A stretch of DNA of 64,000 nucleotides, from positions 744,001-808,000 of the forward strand of contig NZ_CANNDS010000001.1 in assembly GCF_947503415.1 (NCBI RefSeq). Reading direction: 5' to 3'. The notes under the pieces were generated by a model. The model was not told where the DNA came from and did no database searches. It saw nothing but the letters and a program-made list of their open reading frames with translations. Both the position numbers and the translations under genes were made by a program. Below are positions 8,516 through 16,055 of this stretch, one piece after another; the first letter of the stretch is position 1, and every line of letters starts with the position of its first letter. The stretch comes from an uncultured Tateyamaria sp. GTDB lineage: Bacteria; Pseudomonadota; Alphaproteobacteria; Rhodobacterales; Rhodobacteraceae.

Positions 8516-8538
8516 GCGTGTTTGCGAAGCAAACGCGC
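8516..8538. repeat. second hairpin after ettA
   Basis: GCGTGTTTGC (8516-8525), loop GAA, GCAAACGCGC (8529-8538): a 10-bp stem with one wobble pair, directly after the long inverted repeat. It may help to end or protect the ettA transcript. Confidence 0.45.
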
Positions 8539-8605
8539 GTAGCGGCACCTAGTGGCAGTAGTGATAATTGTAGGAAACGTGGTTGGATAATGGAGGCAAC
8601 TGTTG

Positions 8606-8809
8606 ATGCCAAACAGAGTAACCCTGAACGAAGTCCTTCAGTTTATTAAAGATACCGACCAAGATGCTTTGATCGCGTTGACTGCACACGCGATGTCAGA
8701 AGTCTCAGTTCATCAAACGACTACACACCTTCGGGTCATAGAAGAATTGTCGCCAGAAGTTCGCGAAGAGTGGTTTAGCGCCTTCGATAACTTCCCAGAT
8801 CCTGCATAG
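8606..8809 (+). CDS. small protein of unknown function
   Basis: 67 residues from ATG 8606, which has GGAGG 9 nt upstream. The sequence MPNRVTLNEVLQFIKDTD through VIEELSPEVREEWFSAF looks like a compact, acidic, all-helical soluble protein with no cysteines or membrane segment. I do not recognise the family. The base composition is more AT-rich than the neighbours, and the gene sits between the ettA hairpins and the RAYT/REP locus, so recent acquisition is possible. Confidence 0.5.
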   Translation: MPNRVTLNEVLQFIKDTDQDALIALTAHAMSEVSVHQTTTHLRVIEELSPEVREEWFSAFDNFPDPA

Positions 8810-8874
8810 TCCAGACTATAAAATTGCTGACATCGCGTAATCAATCTCAGCATCTCAATTTCAAACTGAATTGC

Positions 8875-8951
8875 CGTAGGGTGCGCATTTACTGCGCACC
8901 ATTCCCCGAAAATCGACCGACCATTGGTGCGCAGTAAATGCGCACCCTACG
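8875..8951. repeat. REP-like perfect palindrome, downstream side of the RAYT gene
   Basis: Arms at 8875-8901 and 8925-8951 are 27-nt perfect inverted copies beginning CGTAGGGTGCGCATTTACTG and ending in GCGCACCA, with a 23-nt spacer. The right arm contains the stop codon of the RAYT gene at 8947. Degenerate relatives lie at 9460-9533 and 49539-49560. This is the BIME-like structure expected as a RAYT substrate. Confidence 0.85.
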
Positions 8952-9429
8952 CGGCCCAGCGTCCGTTTCTGATGTCGCGGTGAATGGATGAATACGGCCA
9001 GTCACGCGGATCGGGCACCAACCCGTGTTTCACCGGGTTGATCAGACAATACCGGATCGCATCTGCCTTGTCCGATTCCGTCCGCAGGTGATGTTCCCAA
9101 AACCGGCGTTGCCAGATGCCCCGCTCGCGCCTGAGAATATGGCTTGGGCGGCGGCGGACCGCCGTTACTTGCCGCGAAAACCGCGCTTTGATGACACTCC
9201 ACCGTTTTGAATAGTCGCAATCCCCAACGGGCAGTGTCCAGACGGCGTGGATGTGATCTGGCAATACCACCCAGGCGGCGATGTCAAACGGATGATCTGC
9301 GTGCGTCAGGCGCACGGCACTGCGCAGATGATCGATGTGACCAACCAATGAACCCCCGGCACAAGGCGAAAGCCTGACCGTGAAAAAGATGGAAGCGCCG
9401 GGAATACGCGGCCTGATGTAACTGGACAT
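8947..9429 (-). CDS. REP-associated tyrosine transposase (RAYT, Y1/HUH family)
   Basis: 160 residues. IPGASIFFTVRL is the first strand, AAWVVLPDHIHAVWTLP carries the HIH metal-binding HUH motif, and DAIRYCLINPVKHGLV carries the single catalytic tyrosine, followed by DWPYSS.HR. This is the complete TnpA-REP layout (usual length about 150-180). RAYTs nick and move REP hairpins without transposing as classical insertion sequences. Both flanks hold palindromes with the same GGGTGCGCA core, so gene and elements appear to form one working or recently working unit. The frame is intact. Confidence 0.9.
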   Translation of the reverse strand: MSSYIRPRIPGASIFFTVRLSPCAGGSLVGHIDHLRSAVRLTHADHPFDIAAWVVLPDHIHAVWTLPVGDCDYSKRWSVIKARFSRQVTAVRRRPSHILRRERGIWQRRFWEHHLRTESDKADAIRYCLINPVKHGLVPDPRDWPYSSIHRDIRNGRWAA

Positions 9430-9459
9430 ACCGAAAGGATATGCATTCGATGGTTAACT

Positions 9460-9533
9460 TAGGGTGTGCGTTTATCGCGCACTGTGCAGATGTCAGTTGC
9501 GGGCGCGCGGTGAGCAGTGAATGCGCACCCTAC
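9460..9533. repeat. imperfect REP-like inverted repeat upstream of the RAYT gene
   Basis: The left half reads AGGGTGTGCGTTTATCGCGC (9461-9480) and the right half AGCAGTGAATGCGCACCCT (9514-9532). They are diverged forms of the palindrome on the other side of the gene. Together the two elements bracket the RAYT. Confidence 0.75.
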
Positions 9534-9588
9534 AGGCACAAAAAAGGCCGCTGAAACAACGGCCCTTCGGATATTAGATGTATGCAGA

Positions 9589-9852
9589 CTACAACAAATA
9601 CGCCCACACAAACATCACCGGCAGCGCGCAAGCAAATGCGATCATGAACAGTTTCGCCGCATGGCTCACCTTGCCGAACAGCCCGTCGCCCAGTGCCCCT
9701 TCGCCGTAGTTCATGGCCGCGGACATCACGACATAGCCGCTTTTCTCCCGTTCGATCTTGGACCGGTTGATCGACGCCATCGCCGCTTGATACCGCGCGT
9801 CCTGGCGGGTTTGCTCTTCGAGGTCTGGTTGCAGATTTTCCATACGTGTCAT
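9589..9852 (-). CDS. small single-span membrane protein, unknown
   Basis: 87 residues from ATG 9852, with GGGAG about 10 nt upstream; a longer frame to 9930 would include an unlikely N-terminus. The first 60 residues are charged and helical (LEEQTRQDARYQAAM, INRSKIEREKSGYVV) and the last 20 (FMIAFACALPVMFVWAYLL) form one membrane span at the extreme C-terminus, a tail-anchored layout. The family is not recognised. It lies beyond the 3' end of the ABC transporter operon and is on the same strand, about 120 nt downstream of the substrate-binding protein gene. Confidence 0.55.
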   Translation of the reverse strand: MTRMENLQPDLEEQTRQDARYQAAMASINRSKIEREKSGYVVMSAAMNYGEGALGDGLFGKVSHAAKLFMIAFACALPVMFVWAYLL

Positions 9853-9969
9853 GTGGTGCGCTCTCCCGTGTTGGCAAAGAAGATGGGGCAAATTCCGCTC
9901 AAATCCAGCACCCGCGACAAAAAAGGCCAACCCGCAGGCTGGCCTTTGCTCAATCGGCGATTGCCGGTG

Positions 9970-10950
9970 TTAATTCAGTGCTTTGTCCGTGATCTGGTGC
10001 GTCCATGCCCCTTCGGGTGCCGCAGAAATCACCGGGTCCGAGCCGCCCGACAGCAGCGATTGCACGGTGCGCTCGTAATCCGCAGGGGACAGCGCGCCGT
10101 TGGAGCCAGCGGTCAGCTTGGCCACTTCACCCATCATCCGCTTCTGGTGCTTTTCGGTCTGCGCGCCGGTCTCATCATATTCCAGCACGATTTCGGCGGC
10201 TTCATCCGGGTTGGCTTCGGCGTATTTCCAGCCCTTCATCGACGCGCGCACAAAGCGGACCATCTTGTCCTCGAACGCAGGGTCGGTGAGGTTTTCCTCA
10301 AGCACATACAGCCCATCTTCGAGCGTCGCGACACCGTTGTCTTCGTATTTGAAAACCGTCAGCTCTTCGGGCGTCAGCCCTGCGTCGATGACCTGCCAAT
10401 ATTCGTTGTAGGTCATGGTCGACACGCACGCGGCCTGTCCGTTCACGATTGGGTCGACGTTAAAGCCCTGCTTCAGCACCTCGACCCCGTTTTCCGAGCC
10501 ATCCGTTGGAATTTCAAGCTGGCTCATCCACGACAGGAACGGGAATTCGTTGCCGAAGAACCAGACACCCAGCGTCTTGCCGGGGAAATCCTCGGTCGTC
10601 TCGACCCCTGCATCCTTGCGGCAGGTCAGCATCATGCCGGACGATTTGAACGGCTGCGCGATGTTGACCATGGGCAGGCCCTTTTCGCGGGCGGCCAGCG
10701 CGGCGGGCATCCATTCCACCGTCACGTCAGCACCGCCACCGGCCAGCACCTGCGTAGGCGCGATGTCGGGCCCGCCGGGTTTGATGGTGACGTTCAGGTC
10801 TTCTTCTTCGTAGAAGCCCTTTTCAAGCGCCACGTAATAGCCCGCGAACTGCGCCTGCGTGACCCATTTCAGTTGCAGCGTGACGTCGTCCGCCGCCATG
10901 GCCCCTGTTGCGGTCAGCGAAAGTGCTGCCAAAGTTGCTTTGATCTTCAT
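9970..10950 (-). CDS. ABC transporter substrate-binding protein, NMT1/THI5-like (pyrimidine or precursor importer)
   Basis: 326 residues with a Sec signal, MKIKATLAALSLTATGAMA. The mature start VTLQLKWVTQAQFAGYYVALEKGFY is the hallmark of the NMT1/THI5 and SsuA-like binding proteins, and GVWFFGNEFPFLSW resembles the ligand pocket of ThiY-type pyrimidine binders. It is the last gene of a minus-strand operon with two permeases, an ATPase, dihydropyrimidinase and an amidohydrolase, so a pyrimidine, hydantoin or ureide ligand is likely. That ligand is inferred from context. The gene starts 24 nt after the permease stop. Confidence 0.85.
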   Translation of the reverse strand: MKIKATLAALSLTATGAMAADDVTLQLKWVTQAQFAGYYVALEKGFYEEEDLNVTIKPGGPDIAPTQVLAGGGADVTVEWMPAALAAREKGLPMVNIAQPFKSSGMMLTCRKDAGVETTEDFPGKTLGVWFFGNEFPFLSWMSQLEIPTDGSENGVEVLKQGFNVDPIVNGQAACVSTMTYNEYWQVIDAGLTPEELTVFKYEDNGVATLEDGLYVLEENLTDPAFEDKMVRFVRASMKGWKYAEANPDEAAEIVLEYDETGAQTEKHQKRMMGEVAKLTAGSNGALSPADYERTVQSLLSGGSDPVISAAPEGAWTHQITDKALN

Positions 10951-10973
10951 GATACCCTCCGAGGTTGGTTTTG

Positions 10974-11813
10974 TTATCCGCGTTGTGATGGGTGCCAGAA
11001 GGTCACCCGCTTTTCGATCCAGGCCACGATGCCGTAGAATGCCGTGCCCGCCAAGGCGGCGACGGCGATTTCAGCCCAGACAAGGTCGATGCTCAAGCTT
11101 CCCACGCCGGTCGAGATGCGGAAGCCCATGCCGCGTGTGGGAGAGCCGAAATATTCGGCAACGATGGCCCCGATCAGCGCCAGTGTGGTGGCGATTTTCA
11201 AGCCATTGAAGATGAAGGGCATGGCCGCAGGCAGTCGCAGGCGCAAAAGCGTTTGCCAATACCCGGCAGCATAGGTGCGCATCAGGTCGCGCTGCATCGC
11301 TGACGCTTCGTTCAGGCCCTGCACCGTGTTCACGAGGATGGGGAAGAACACCATCACCACGACCACTGCGGCCTTGGACTGCCAATCAAAGCCGAACCAG
11401 TTCACCATGATGGGCGCGATGCCGACGATGGGCAGGGCCGCGACAAAGTTCCCGATGGGCAGCAAGCCCCGCGTCAGGAAGGCAGACCGGTCGATCAAAA
11501 CGGCGGCGATCAGGGCGGCAATCGCCCCGATGGCAAAGCCACGCAAAGCGCCCTTGACCACTGTTTGCTGAAAGTCAGTCCACAGGATGTCGGTGGATGC
11601 CGCAAACGTCTGCGCCACTGTGGACGGGGCGGGCAGGATGACCGGAGAGATGCCGAAGGCGTTTACCAGCGCCTCCCACACCAGCAACAGGGTCAGGCCA
11701 AAGATCACCGGAACCGCAATGCGGATTGCCCGGCTTTCCTTGCGACCAGCCAGCCACATGTTGAGCGCCCAGCCCCCCAGCCAAAGTACCAGCGCAAGGA
11801 TCAGCCAGCTCAT
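10974..11813 (-). CDS. ABC transporter permease (SsuC/ThiX-like, BPD_transp_1)
   Basis: 279 residues with about six membrane segments. The EAA-type cytoplasmic loop is seen around ALPIVGIAPIMVNWFGFDWQSK and in QRDLMRTYAAGYWQTLLRLRLPAAMPFIFNGLK, typical of inner-membrane permeases for NMT1-like binding proteins. The ATG at 11813 overlaps the stop of the upstream permease by 4 nt. The two permeases probably form a heterodimer using the ATPase at 12977. Confidence 0.88.
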   Translation of the reverse strand: MSWLILALVLWLGGWALNMWLAGRKESRAIRIAVPVIFGLTLLLVWEALVNAFGISPVILPAPSTVAQTFAASTDILWTDFQQTVVKGALRGFAIGAIAALIAAVLIDRSAFLTRGLLPIGNFVAALPIVGIAPIMVNWFGFDWQSKAAVVVVMVFFPILVNTVQGLNEASAMQRDLMRTYAAGYWQTLLRLRLPAAMPFIFNGLKIATTLALIGAIVAEYFGSPTRGMGFRISTGVGSLSIDLVWAEIAVAALAGTAFYGIVAWIEKRVTFWHPSQRG

Positions 11814-12742
11814 GGTGCCATCCCCATGCGTTTCAGCGTCACCCGCTGCGCAAGATCAAGCAGGGTGACCAGCGCCCCCGCCAACACGGCCGCAGCAAAC
11901 AGGGCCGACCAAATGGCGAGGGGTGTTCCAAACTGATCCCCGATCAGAATACGGGCACCAAGGCCAGAGATCGCACCGGTTGGCAGCTCACCCACGATCG
12001 TCCCGACAAGAGCGGCGGCAATGCCAACCTTGAGCGACGTAAAAAGGTACGGCACCGAGGCTGGCAACCGCAGGCGCAGGAAGCTTTGCAGCCCGGTGGC
12101 ATTGTATGTCCGCAACAGGTCAAGCTGCGCAGGTTGCGGTGCGCGCAAGCCTTTGACCATGCCCACAAGAACCGGAAAGAAGCACAGATAGGCCGAGATG
12201 ATCGCCTTCGGCACCCCACGCCCCTCGATCCCGACCTGCGACGACAAGACGATGATCATCGGCGCCAGTGCCACAATGGGAATGGTCTGACTGATGATCG
12301 CCCATGGCATGAGGCTCAGCTGTGCGGTCCGGGAATAGACAATCGCCACAGCTCCAACGATGCCCAGAAGCGTGCCCAATGCAAAGCCCCAAAGCGTCGA
12401 TTGCAATGTGATCCACCCGTGATAAATCAACCCACGTTTGGAGAAAGGCCGCCCCTTCTGCACCATCTCCCCCGTGGTCTTCCAAAGCTCTTGACCCACT
12501 TGGCCCGGCGTGGGCAACCGTGGCCGCTCCAGTGCATACCCCAAGGCCACATGATCTGAATTGTCCAGCATCAAGCGCCAGACCGACACGGCGCGCCGGG
12601 GCACGGACCCTTCGGGCACAACCACCTCTCCTGCCCGCTCCGCCTGATCCAGTGCAACGCGCACATTCATCGGTGCGACAGCCAGATACCAGATGCCGAC
12701 GATCACGGCCAAAACAGTGAAGACGGGCACCAGGTTCTTCAC
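11810..12742 (-). CDS. ABC transporter permease, second subunit
   Basis: 310 residues from GTG 12742. This start is chosen because GGAGG lies 8 nt upstream and it forms a GTGA overlap with the stop of the preceding small membrane gene; a TTG at 12760 is the longer option. An N-terminal span is followed by a periplasmic stretch of about 100 residues, then the transporter core with PIVALAPMIIVLSSQVG and LDLLRTYNATGLQSFLRLRLPASVPYLFTSLK, the coupling-loop motif. It pairs with the permease downstream (ATGA overlap). Confidence 0.86.
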   Translation of the reverse strand: MKNLVPVFTVLAVIVGIWYLAVAPMNVRVALDQAERAGEVVVPEGSVPRRAVSVWRLMLDNSDHVALGYALERPRLPTPGQVGQELWKTTGEMVQKGRPFSKRGLIYHGWITLQSTLWGFALGTLLGIVGAVAIVYSRTAQLSLMPWAIISQTIPIVALAPMIIVLSSQVGIEGRGVPKAIISAYLCFFPVLVGMVKGLRAPQPAQLDLLRTYNATGLQSFLRLRLPASVPYLFTSLKVGIAAALVGTIVGELPTGAISGLGARILIGDQFGTPLAIWSALFAAAVLAGALVTLLDLAQRVTLKRMGMAP

Positions 12743-12984
12743 GCCCTTATCCTCCAGCAAAAAGCCAGAGTGGCAGATGCCAGTGCTGCACCTCCAAGAC
12801 CGCCAAAAAACAGTTGCGAGAACCAGCCGTCAGAGCAATTTGCAGTCGCGTTCCAATTCGCTTTTGGAATGTCAGCACATCCTCGAAACAAGAAGTCTGA
12901 CCTTGCGGCTGAAGCGATCAAAGCGCACGTGAGGGCCAAAACCAACAGGATGACACCAGACGCCGTTTGCACCGCCTTAGTCAT
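12739..12984 (-). CDS. small two-span membrane protein embedded in the pyrimidine transporter operon
   Basis: 81 residues. The ATG at 12984 overlaps the ATPase stop by 8 nt (ATGACTAA), and its stop overlaps the GTG of the next permease by 4 nt. Such tight overlaps on both sides argue that this is a real translated gene. It has two hydrophobic segments (SGVILLVLALTCALIASAA and QLFFGGLGGAALASATLAF) with a loop holding two cysteines (RGCADIP, TANCSDG). The family is not recognised. It may be an accessory subunit of the transporter; that is inference from position. Confidence 0.6.
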   Translation of the reverse strand: MTKAVQTASGVILLVLALTCALIASAARSDFLFRGCADIPKANWNATANCSDGWFSQLFFGGLGGAALASATLAFCWRIRA

Positions 12985-13759
12985 AGGCATGCCCCGCACG
13001 CAGCCCATCCCGCACCCGATGCGCAATCTCCAGAAACTCCGGGCTTTCGCGAATGTCCAAGGGGCGTTCCTTGGGCAATGTGCTTTCGATGATATCCGTG
13101 ATCCGCCCGGGCCGCGGTGACATGACCACGATCTTGGTCGAAAGATACACCGCCTCCGGGATCGAGTGGGTGACAAAGGCAATAGTCTTTTCGGTCCGCG
13201 CCCAAAGCTGCAAAAGCTGTTCGTTGAGGTGATCGCGAACAATCTCGTCCAGCGCGCCAAACGGCTCATCCATCAGCAGAATATCCGCATCAAAGGCCAG
13301 CGCGCGGGCAATCGAGGCCCGCTGCTGCATGCCGCCTGACAATTGCCAGGGAGACTTCTTCTCGAAGCCTGCAAGCTCCACCAACTCCAGCGTCCGCGCC
13401 ACCCGGTCGGCAATATCGGCCTTGGAATACCCCATGATTTCCAACGGCAAGGATATGTTCCGCCCAATCGTCCGCCACGGATACAGCCCCGCCGCTTGGA
13501 ACACATACCCGTAAGCCCGCGCCTTGCGCGCCGCCTCAGCCGTTGTTCCGTTTACGGTGATGGACCCGCCTGTGGGTTGTTCCAGATCCGCCATGCAGCG
13601 CAGGAAGGTGGTCTTGCCGCAGCCCGAAGGTCCGATGAAAGACACGAAGTCGCCCTTGGCAATGTCCAGCGACACGCCCTTCAGCGCGTGCACAGGGCCG
13701 TCATTGGTCTGGAACGTCAGATTAAGGTTCTGAGCGGAAATCACGTTTTTAATTGTCAT
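12977..13759 (-). CDS. ABC transporter ATP-binding protein (SsuB/TauB-like)
   Basis: 260 residues from ATG 13759, which overlaps the stop of the preceding gene by 4 nt (ATGA); the frame extends to 13792 without support. Walker A GPSGCGKTTFLR, Q-loop GYVFQAAGLYPWRT, signature LSGGMQQRASIARAL, Walker B ILLMDEPFGALD and switch FVTHSIPEAV are all present. It energises the two permeases at 10974-12742. Confidence 0.92.
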   Translation of the reverse strand: MTIKNVISAQNLNLTFQTNDGPVHALKGVSLDIAKGDFVSFIGPSGCGKTTFLRCMADLEQPTGGSITVNGTTAEAARKARAYGYVFQAAGLYPWRTIGRNISLPLEIMGYSKADIADRVARTLELVELAGFEKKSPWQLSGGMQQRASIARALAFDADILLMDEPFGALDEIVRDHLNEQLLQLWARTEKTIAFVTHSIPEAVYLSTKIVVMSPRPGRITDIIESTLPKERPLDIRESPEFLEIAHRVRDGLRAGHAYD

Positions 13760-14196
13760 GCGTTTTCGGCCATCGCGGGTGATACGGTCCAAACCAGAAA
13801 GGCGGCTGCCATTGCAATAAGAATGATTGCTATGATCTCAGTGCGCGCAAGACTTCCTTCCCCGCCAATTGTCCCGAAAACCTCTCCGTAGAAGCGCGCA
13901 CTCAGAACGGCCCCAAATCCAGATGCAGTCCCGGCGGCAAGCACGGCACTCAGGCGCGTTGGAACGCCCAACGACCTTAGGCCCCACACAAGCGGCAAAA
14001 AGATCCCGAACACAGGTATGGCTGACCAGATCGCAACCATGATGGCTGTGCCGATGATCACCAGCGGGAACACCATTGGCGCTTCATCAGATCCAAGCAT
14101 CTGCGGAATGAAGTTGATGCAGCTCAGGACGAGCAGACCGATGGAATATGCCACCACCGCCCTCAAGAACAACACCCGTCCGAAGGTACTACCCAA
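13756..14196 (-). CDS. multi-span membrane protein of unknown function in the pyrimidine operon
   Basis: 146 residues from a TTG at 14196; a GTG at 14175 is an alternative start and neither has a strong ribosome site. Four hydrophobic stretches are visible (about residues 10-30, 42-62, 65-85 and 118-138), and the gene overlaps the ATPase by 4 nt. The stop of hydA is 10 nt upstream. I do not recognise the family. Its place between hydA and the transporter ATPase suggests a role in uptake or in membrane placement of the pathway. Confidence 0.55.
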   Translation of the reverse strand: MGSTFGRVLFLRAVVAYSIGLLVLSCINFIPQMLGSDEAPMVFPLVIIGTAIMVAIWSAIPVFGIFLPLVWGLRSLGVPTRLSAVLAAGTASGFGAVLSARFYGEVFGTIGGEGSLARTEIIAIILIAMAAAFLVWTVSPAMAENA

Positions 14197-14206
14197 GCCC
14201 CCACAC

Positions 14207-15667
14207 CTAAATCCCCGCCGGAATGTTCAACGGATCCCGCTCGATCATCTTGGGCGCGGTCAGCGCCTTCCACTTCGACAGCGCCACCGATGCGCTCGGG
14301 AACGCAGGCCGCGGCACGAACTTGCCCCGCCCCGGCGCGGGCTGCGAGTTTTGCCCCCAGGCCCAGATCACCTCACCCCGGCTGAGTGTATAGCGCGACT
14401 GCGCCTTCACTTCGAACCCTTCGAACACGTTGTAGTCCAGCACCGAATGATGGTTGGCGGGGCTGATCGTCTTGGTGATCTTCGGATCCCACACCACGAT
14501 GTCCGCATCCGCTCCTTCCACAATCGCCCCCTTCTTGGGGTAGATGTTCAGGATCTTGGCGACATTGGTCGACGTGCTCGCCACAAACTCATTGGGCGTC
14601 AGGCGCCCGGTCTCGACCCCTTCGGTCCAAAGCACGGCCAACCGTTCCTCCAACCCGTTGGACCCGTTGGGAATGATCCGGAAATCATCCCGCCCCGCCC
14701 GCTTCTGGTCTGTGTTGAACGCCGCGTGGTCCGTCGCCACCACCTGCAGCGACCCCGCCTGCAGGCCCGCCCAAAGCGAATCCTGATGGTCCTTCGACCG
14801 GAACGGTGGCGACATCACGCGGCGCGCCGCGTGGTCCCAGTCCTTGTTGAAATACTCAGACTCATCCAGCGTCAGGAACTGGATCAGCGGCTCGCCATAG
14901 ACCCGCATCCCCTTCTGCCGTGCGCGCCGGATCGCCTCGTGCGCCTGCTCGCAGGAAACGTGCACGATATAGAGCGGCACACCCGCTGCATCCGCGATCG
15001 TAATGGCCCGGTTCGCCGCTTCCCCTTCGAACTCTGGTGGACGACTATACGCATGGCCCTCCGGCCCCGTGATCCCCTGGTCGAAATACTTCTGCTGCAT
15101 CTCGGCTACCAGATCGCCGTTCTCCGCATGCACCATGGGCAGTGCGCCCAACTCGGCGCAGCGTTTGAAGGACGCGAACATCTCGTCATCCTCGATCATC
15201 AACGCGCCCTTGTAGGCCATGAAATGCTTGAAGGAATTGACGCCCATATCGACGGCATCCTTCATCTCGTCAAAGATGTTCTCGTTCCAGCCGGTGATCG
15301 CCATGTGGTAGCCAACGTCGGAACAGATCTGCGGCGCGGACTTGCGATGCCATTCGTTGATCGCGTTCTTGATCGACCCATCGGCACCCGGCAGACAGAA
15401 ATCCACGATCATCGTTGTCCCGCCAACAGCCGCCGCCCAAGTGCCGGACTCGAAGGTCTCCGCCGCGGTCGTCCCCATAAACGGCATCTCAAGATGCGTA
15501 TGCGGATCAATCCCGCCGGGGATGACATAAGCCCCCTCGGCATCGATGTACTCATCTCCCGACAGGTCCTCACCGATCTGCTTGATCGTCTCACCCTCGA
15601 CCAGCACATCGGCCTTCCAGGTCCGGTCCGCCGTGCAGACCATCCCGCCTTTGATTACCTTGGTCAT
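14207..15667 (-). CDS. hydA: dihydropyrimidinase / D-hydantoinase
   Basis: 486 residues, the usual family length. The amidohydrolase metal site is complete: GGIDPHTHLEMPF (two histidines near residue 57), FMAYKGAL (the carboxylated lysine near 153), MVHAEN, YIVHVS and the aspartate in ATDHAAF. It opens dihydrouracil and dihydrothymine to N-carbamoyl-beta-amino acids, the second step of reductive pyrimidine breakdown, taking the product of PreA/PreT (18.4-21.0 kb). It may also act on hydantoins. It is separated from the upstream 106-residue gene by a small repeat element at 15691-15734. Confidence 0.95.
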   Translation of the reverse strand: MTKVIKGGMVCTADRTWKADVLVEGETIKQIGEDLSGDEYIDAEGAYVIPGGIDPHTHLEMPFMGTTAAETFESGTWAAAVGGTTMIVDFCLPGADGSIKNAINEWHRKSAPQICSDVGYHMAITGWNENIFDEMKDAVDMGVNSFKHFMAYKGALMIEDDEMFASFKRCAELGALPMVHAENGDLVAEMQQKYFDQGITGPEGHAYSRPPEFEGEAANRAITIADAAGVPLYIVHVSCEQAHEAIRRARQKGMRVYGEPLIQFLTLDESEYFNKDWDHAARRVMSPPFRSKDHQDSLWAGLQAGSLQVVATDHAAFNTDQKRAGRDDFRIIPNGSNGLEERLAVLWTEGVETGRLTPNEFVASTSTNVAKILNIYPKKGAIVEGADADIVVWDPKITKTISPANHHSVLDYNVFEGFEVKAQSRYTLSRGEVIWAWGQNSQPAPGRGKFVPRPAFPSASVALSKWKALTAPKMIERDPLNIPAGI

Positions 15668-15690
15668 GTCATCGCTCCTCTGTCAGCCAA

Positions 15691-15734
15691 TTCTCTTGGC
15701 CAGAAATATCCCGGGGTCTGGGGCAGAGCCCCAG
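15691..15734. repeat. intergenic repeat element with hairpin (CTTGGC..AAATATCC family)
   Basis: TTCTCTTGGCCAGAAATATC is followed by CCGGGG and a hairpin CTGGGGC-AGA-GCCCCAG (15718-15734). A second copy with the same order of parts lies at 35833-35886. The element sits inside an operon, just before the 106-residue gene stop. Confidence 0.55.
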
Positions 15735-16055
15735 TCAGACGCTTGCAAAGCACCCCAGCGCTGGCCCATGCACGCCGATGTCCAAGGGCCCGAAGTCACT
15801 CTCTACACATAACGAGAAGTACCCCGCGCGCGGCAAGTATACCACGCGGTAGGCCCCATCGTTGCGCGTCACGGTCCAACAGCGCTGCGTGATGCCGCCG
15901 CTAAAATTAACCGTTGTCTCAAAGGGGTGCACCAAGGCATCTTCAAACGCCTGCACCAGGGCCCTGTCAGCCTCGGTGCGCCTTGGCGCATCCAGGGCCT
16001 CTGCGGCCACCAGATCAGCGATCCGGTCGGCAAGGCTCAGATCAGGGTTGATCAC
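15735..16055 (-). CDS. conserved-looking small protein between amidohydrolase and dihydropyrimidinase
   Basis: 106 residues from GTG 16055, chosen because it makes a GTGA overlap with the amidohydrolase stop at 16052; a longer frame to 16118 would run into that gene. The N-terminal half is helical and acidic (SLADRIADLVAAEALDAPRR), while the C-terminal half is strand-rich with GGITQRCWTVTRNDG and YRVVYLPRAGYFSLCVES. No signal peptide or membrane span. The family is not recognised. Translation coupled to the catabolic enzymes suggests a role in the same pathway. Confidence 0.6.
   Translation of the reverse strand: MINPDLSLADRIADLVAAEALDAPRRTEADRALVQAFEDALVHPFETTVNFSGGITQRCWTVTRNDGAYRVVYLPRAGYFSLCVESDFGPLDIGVHGPALGCFASV

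Noticed and set aside
8606-9533. The RAYT region as a genomic island or prophage remnant.
   Set aside because: No integrase, tRNA edge or direct repeats are visible; only the REP/RAYT unit and one small AT-richer gene support recent transfer.
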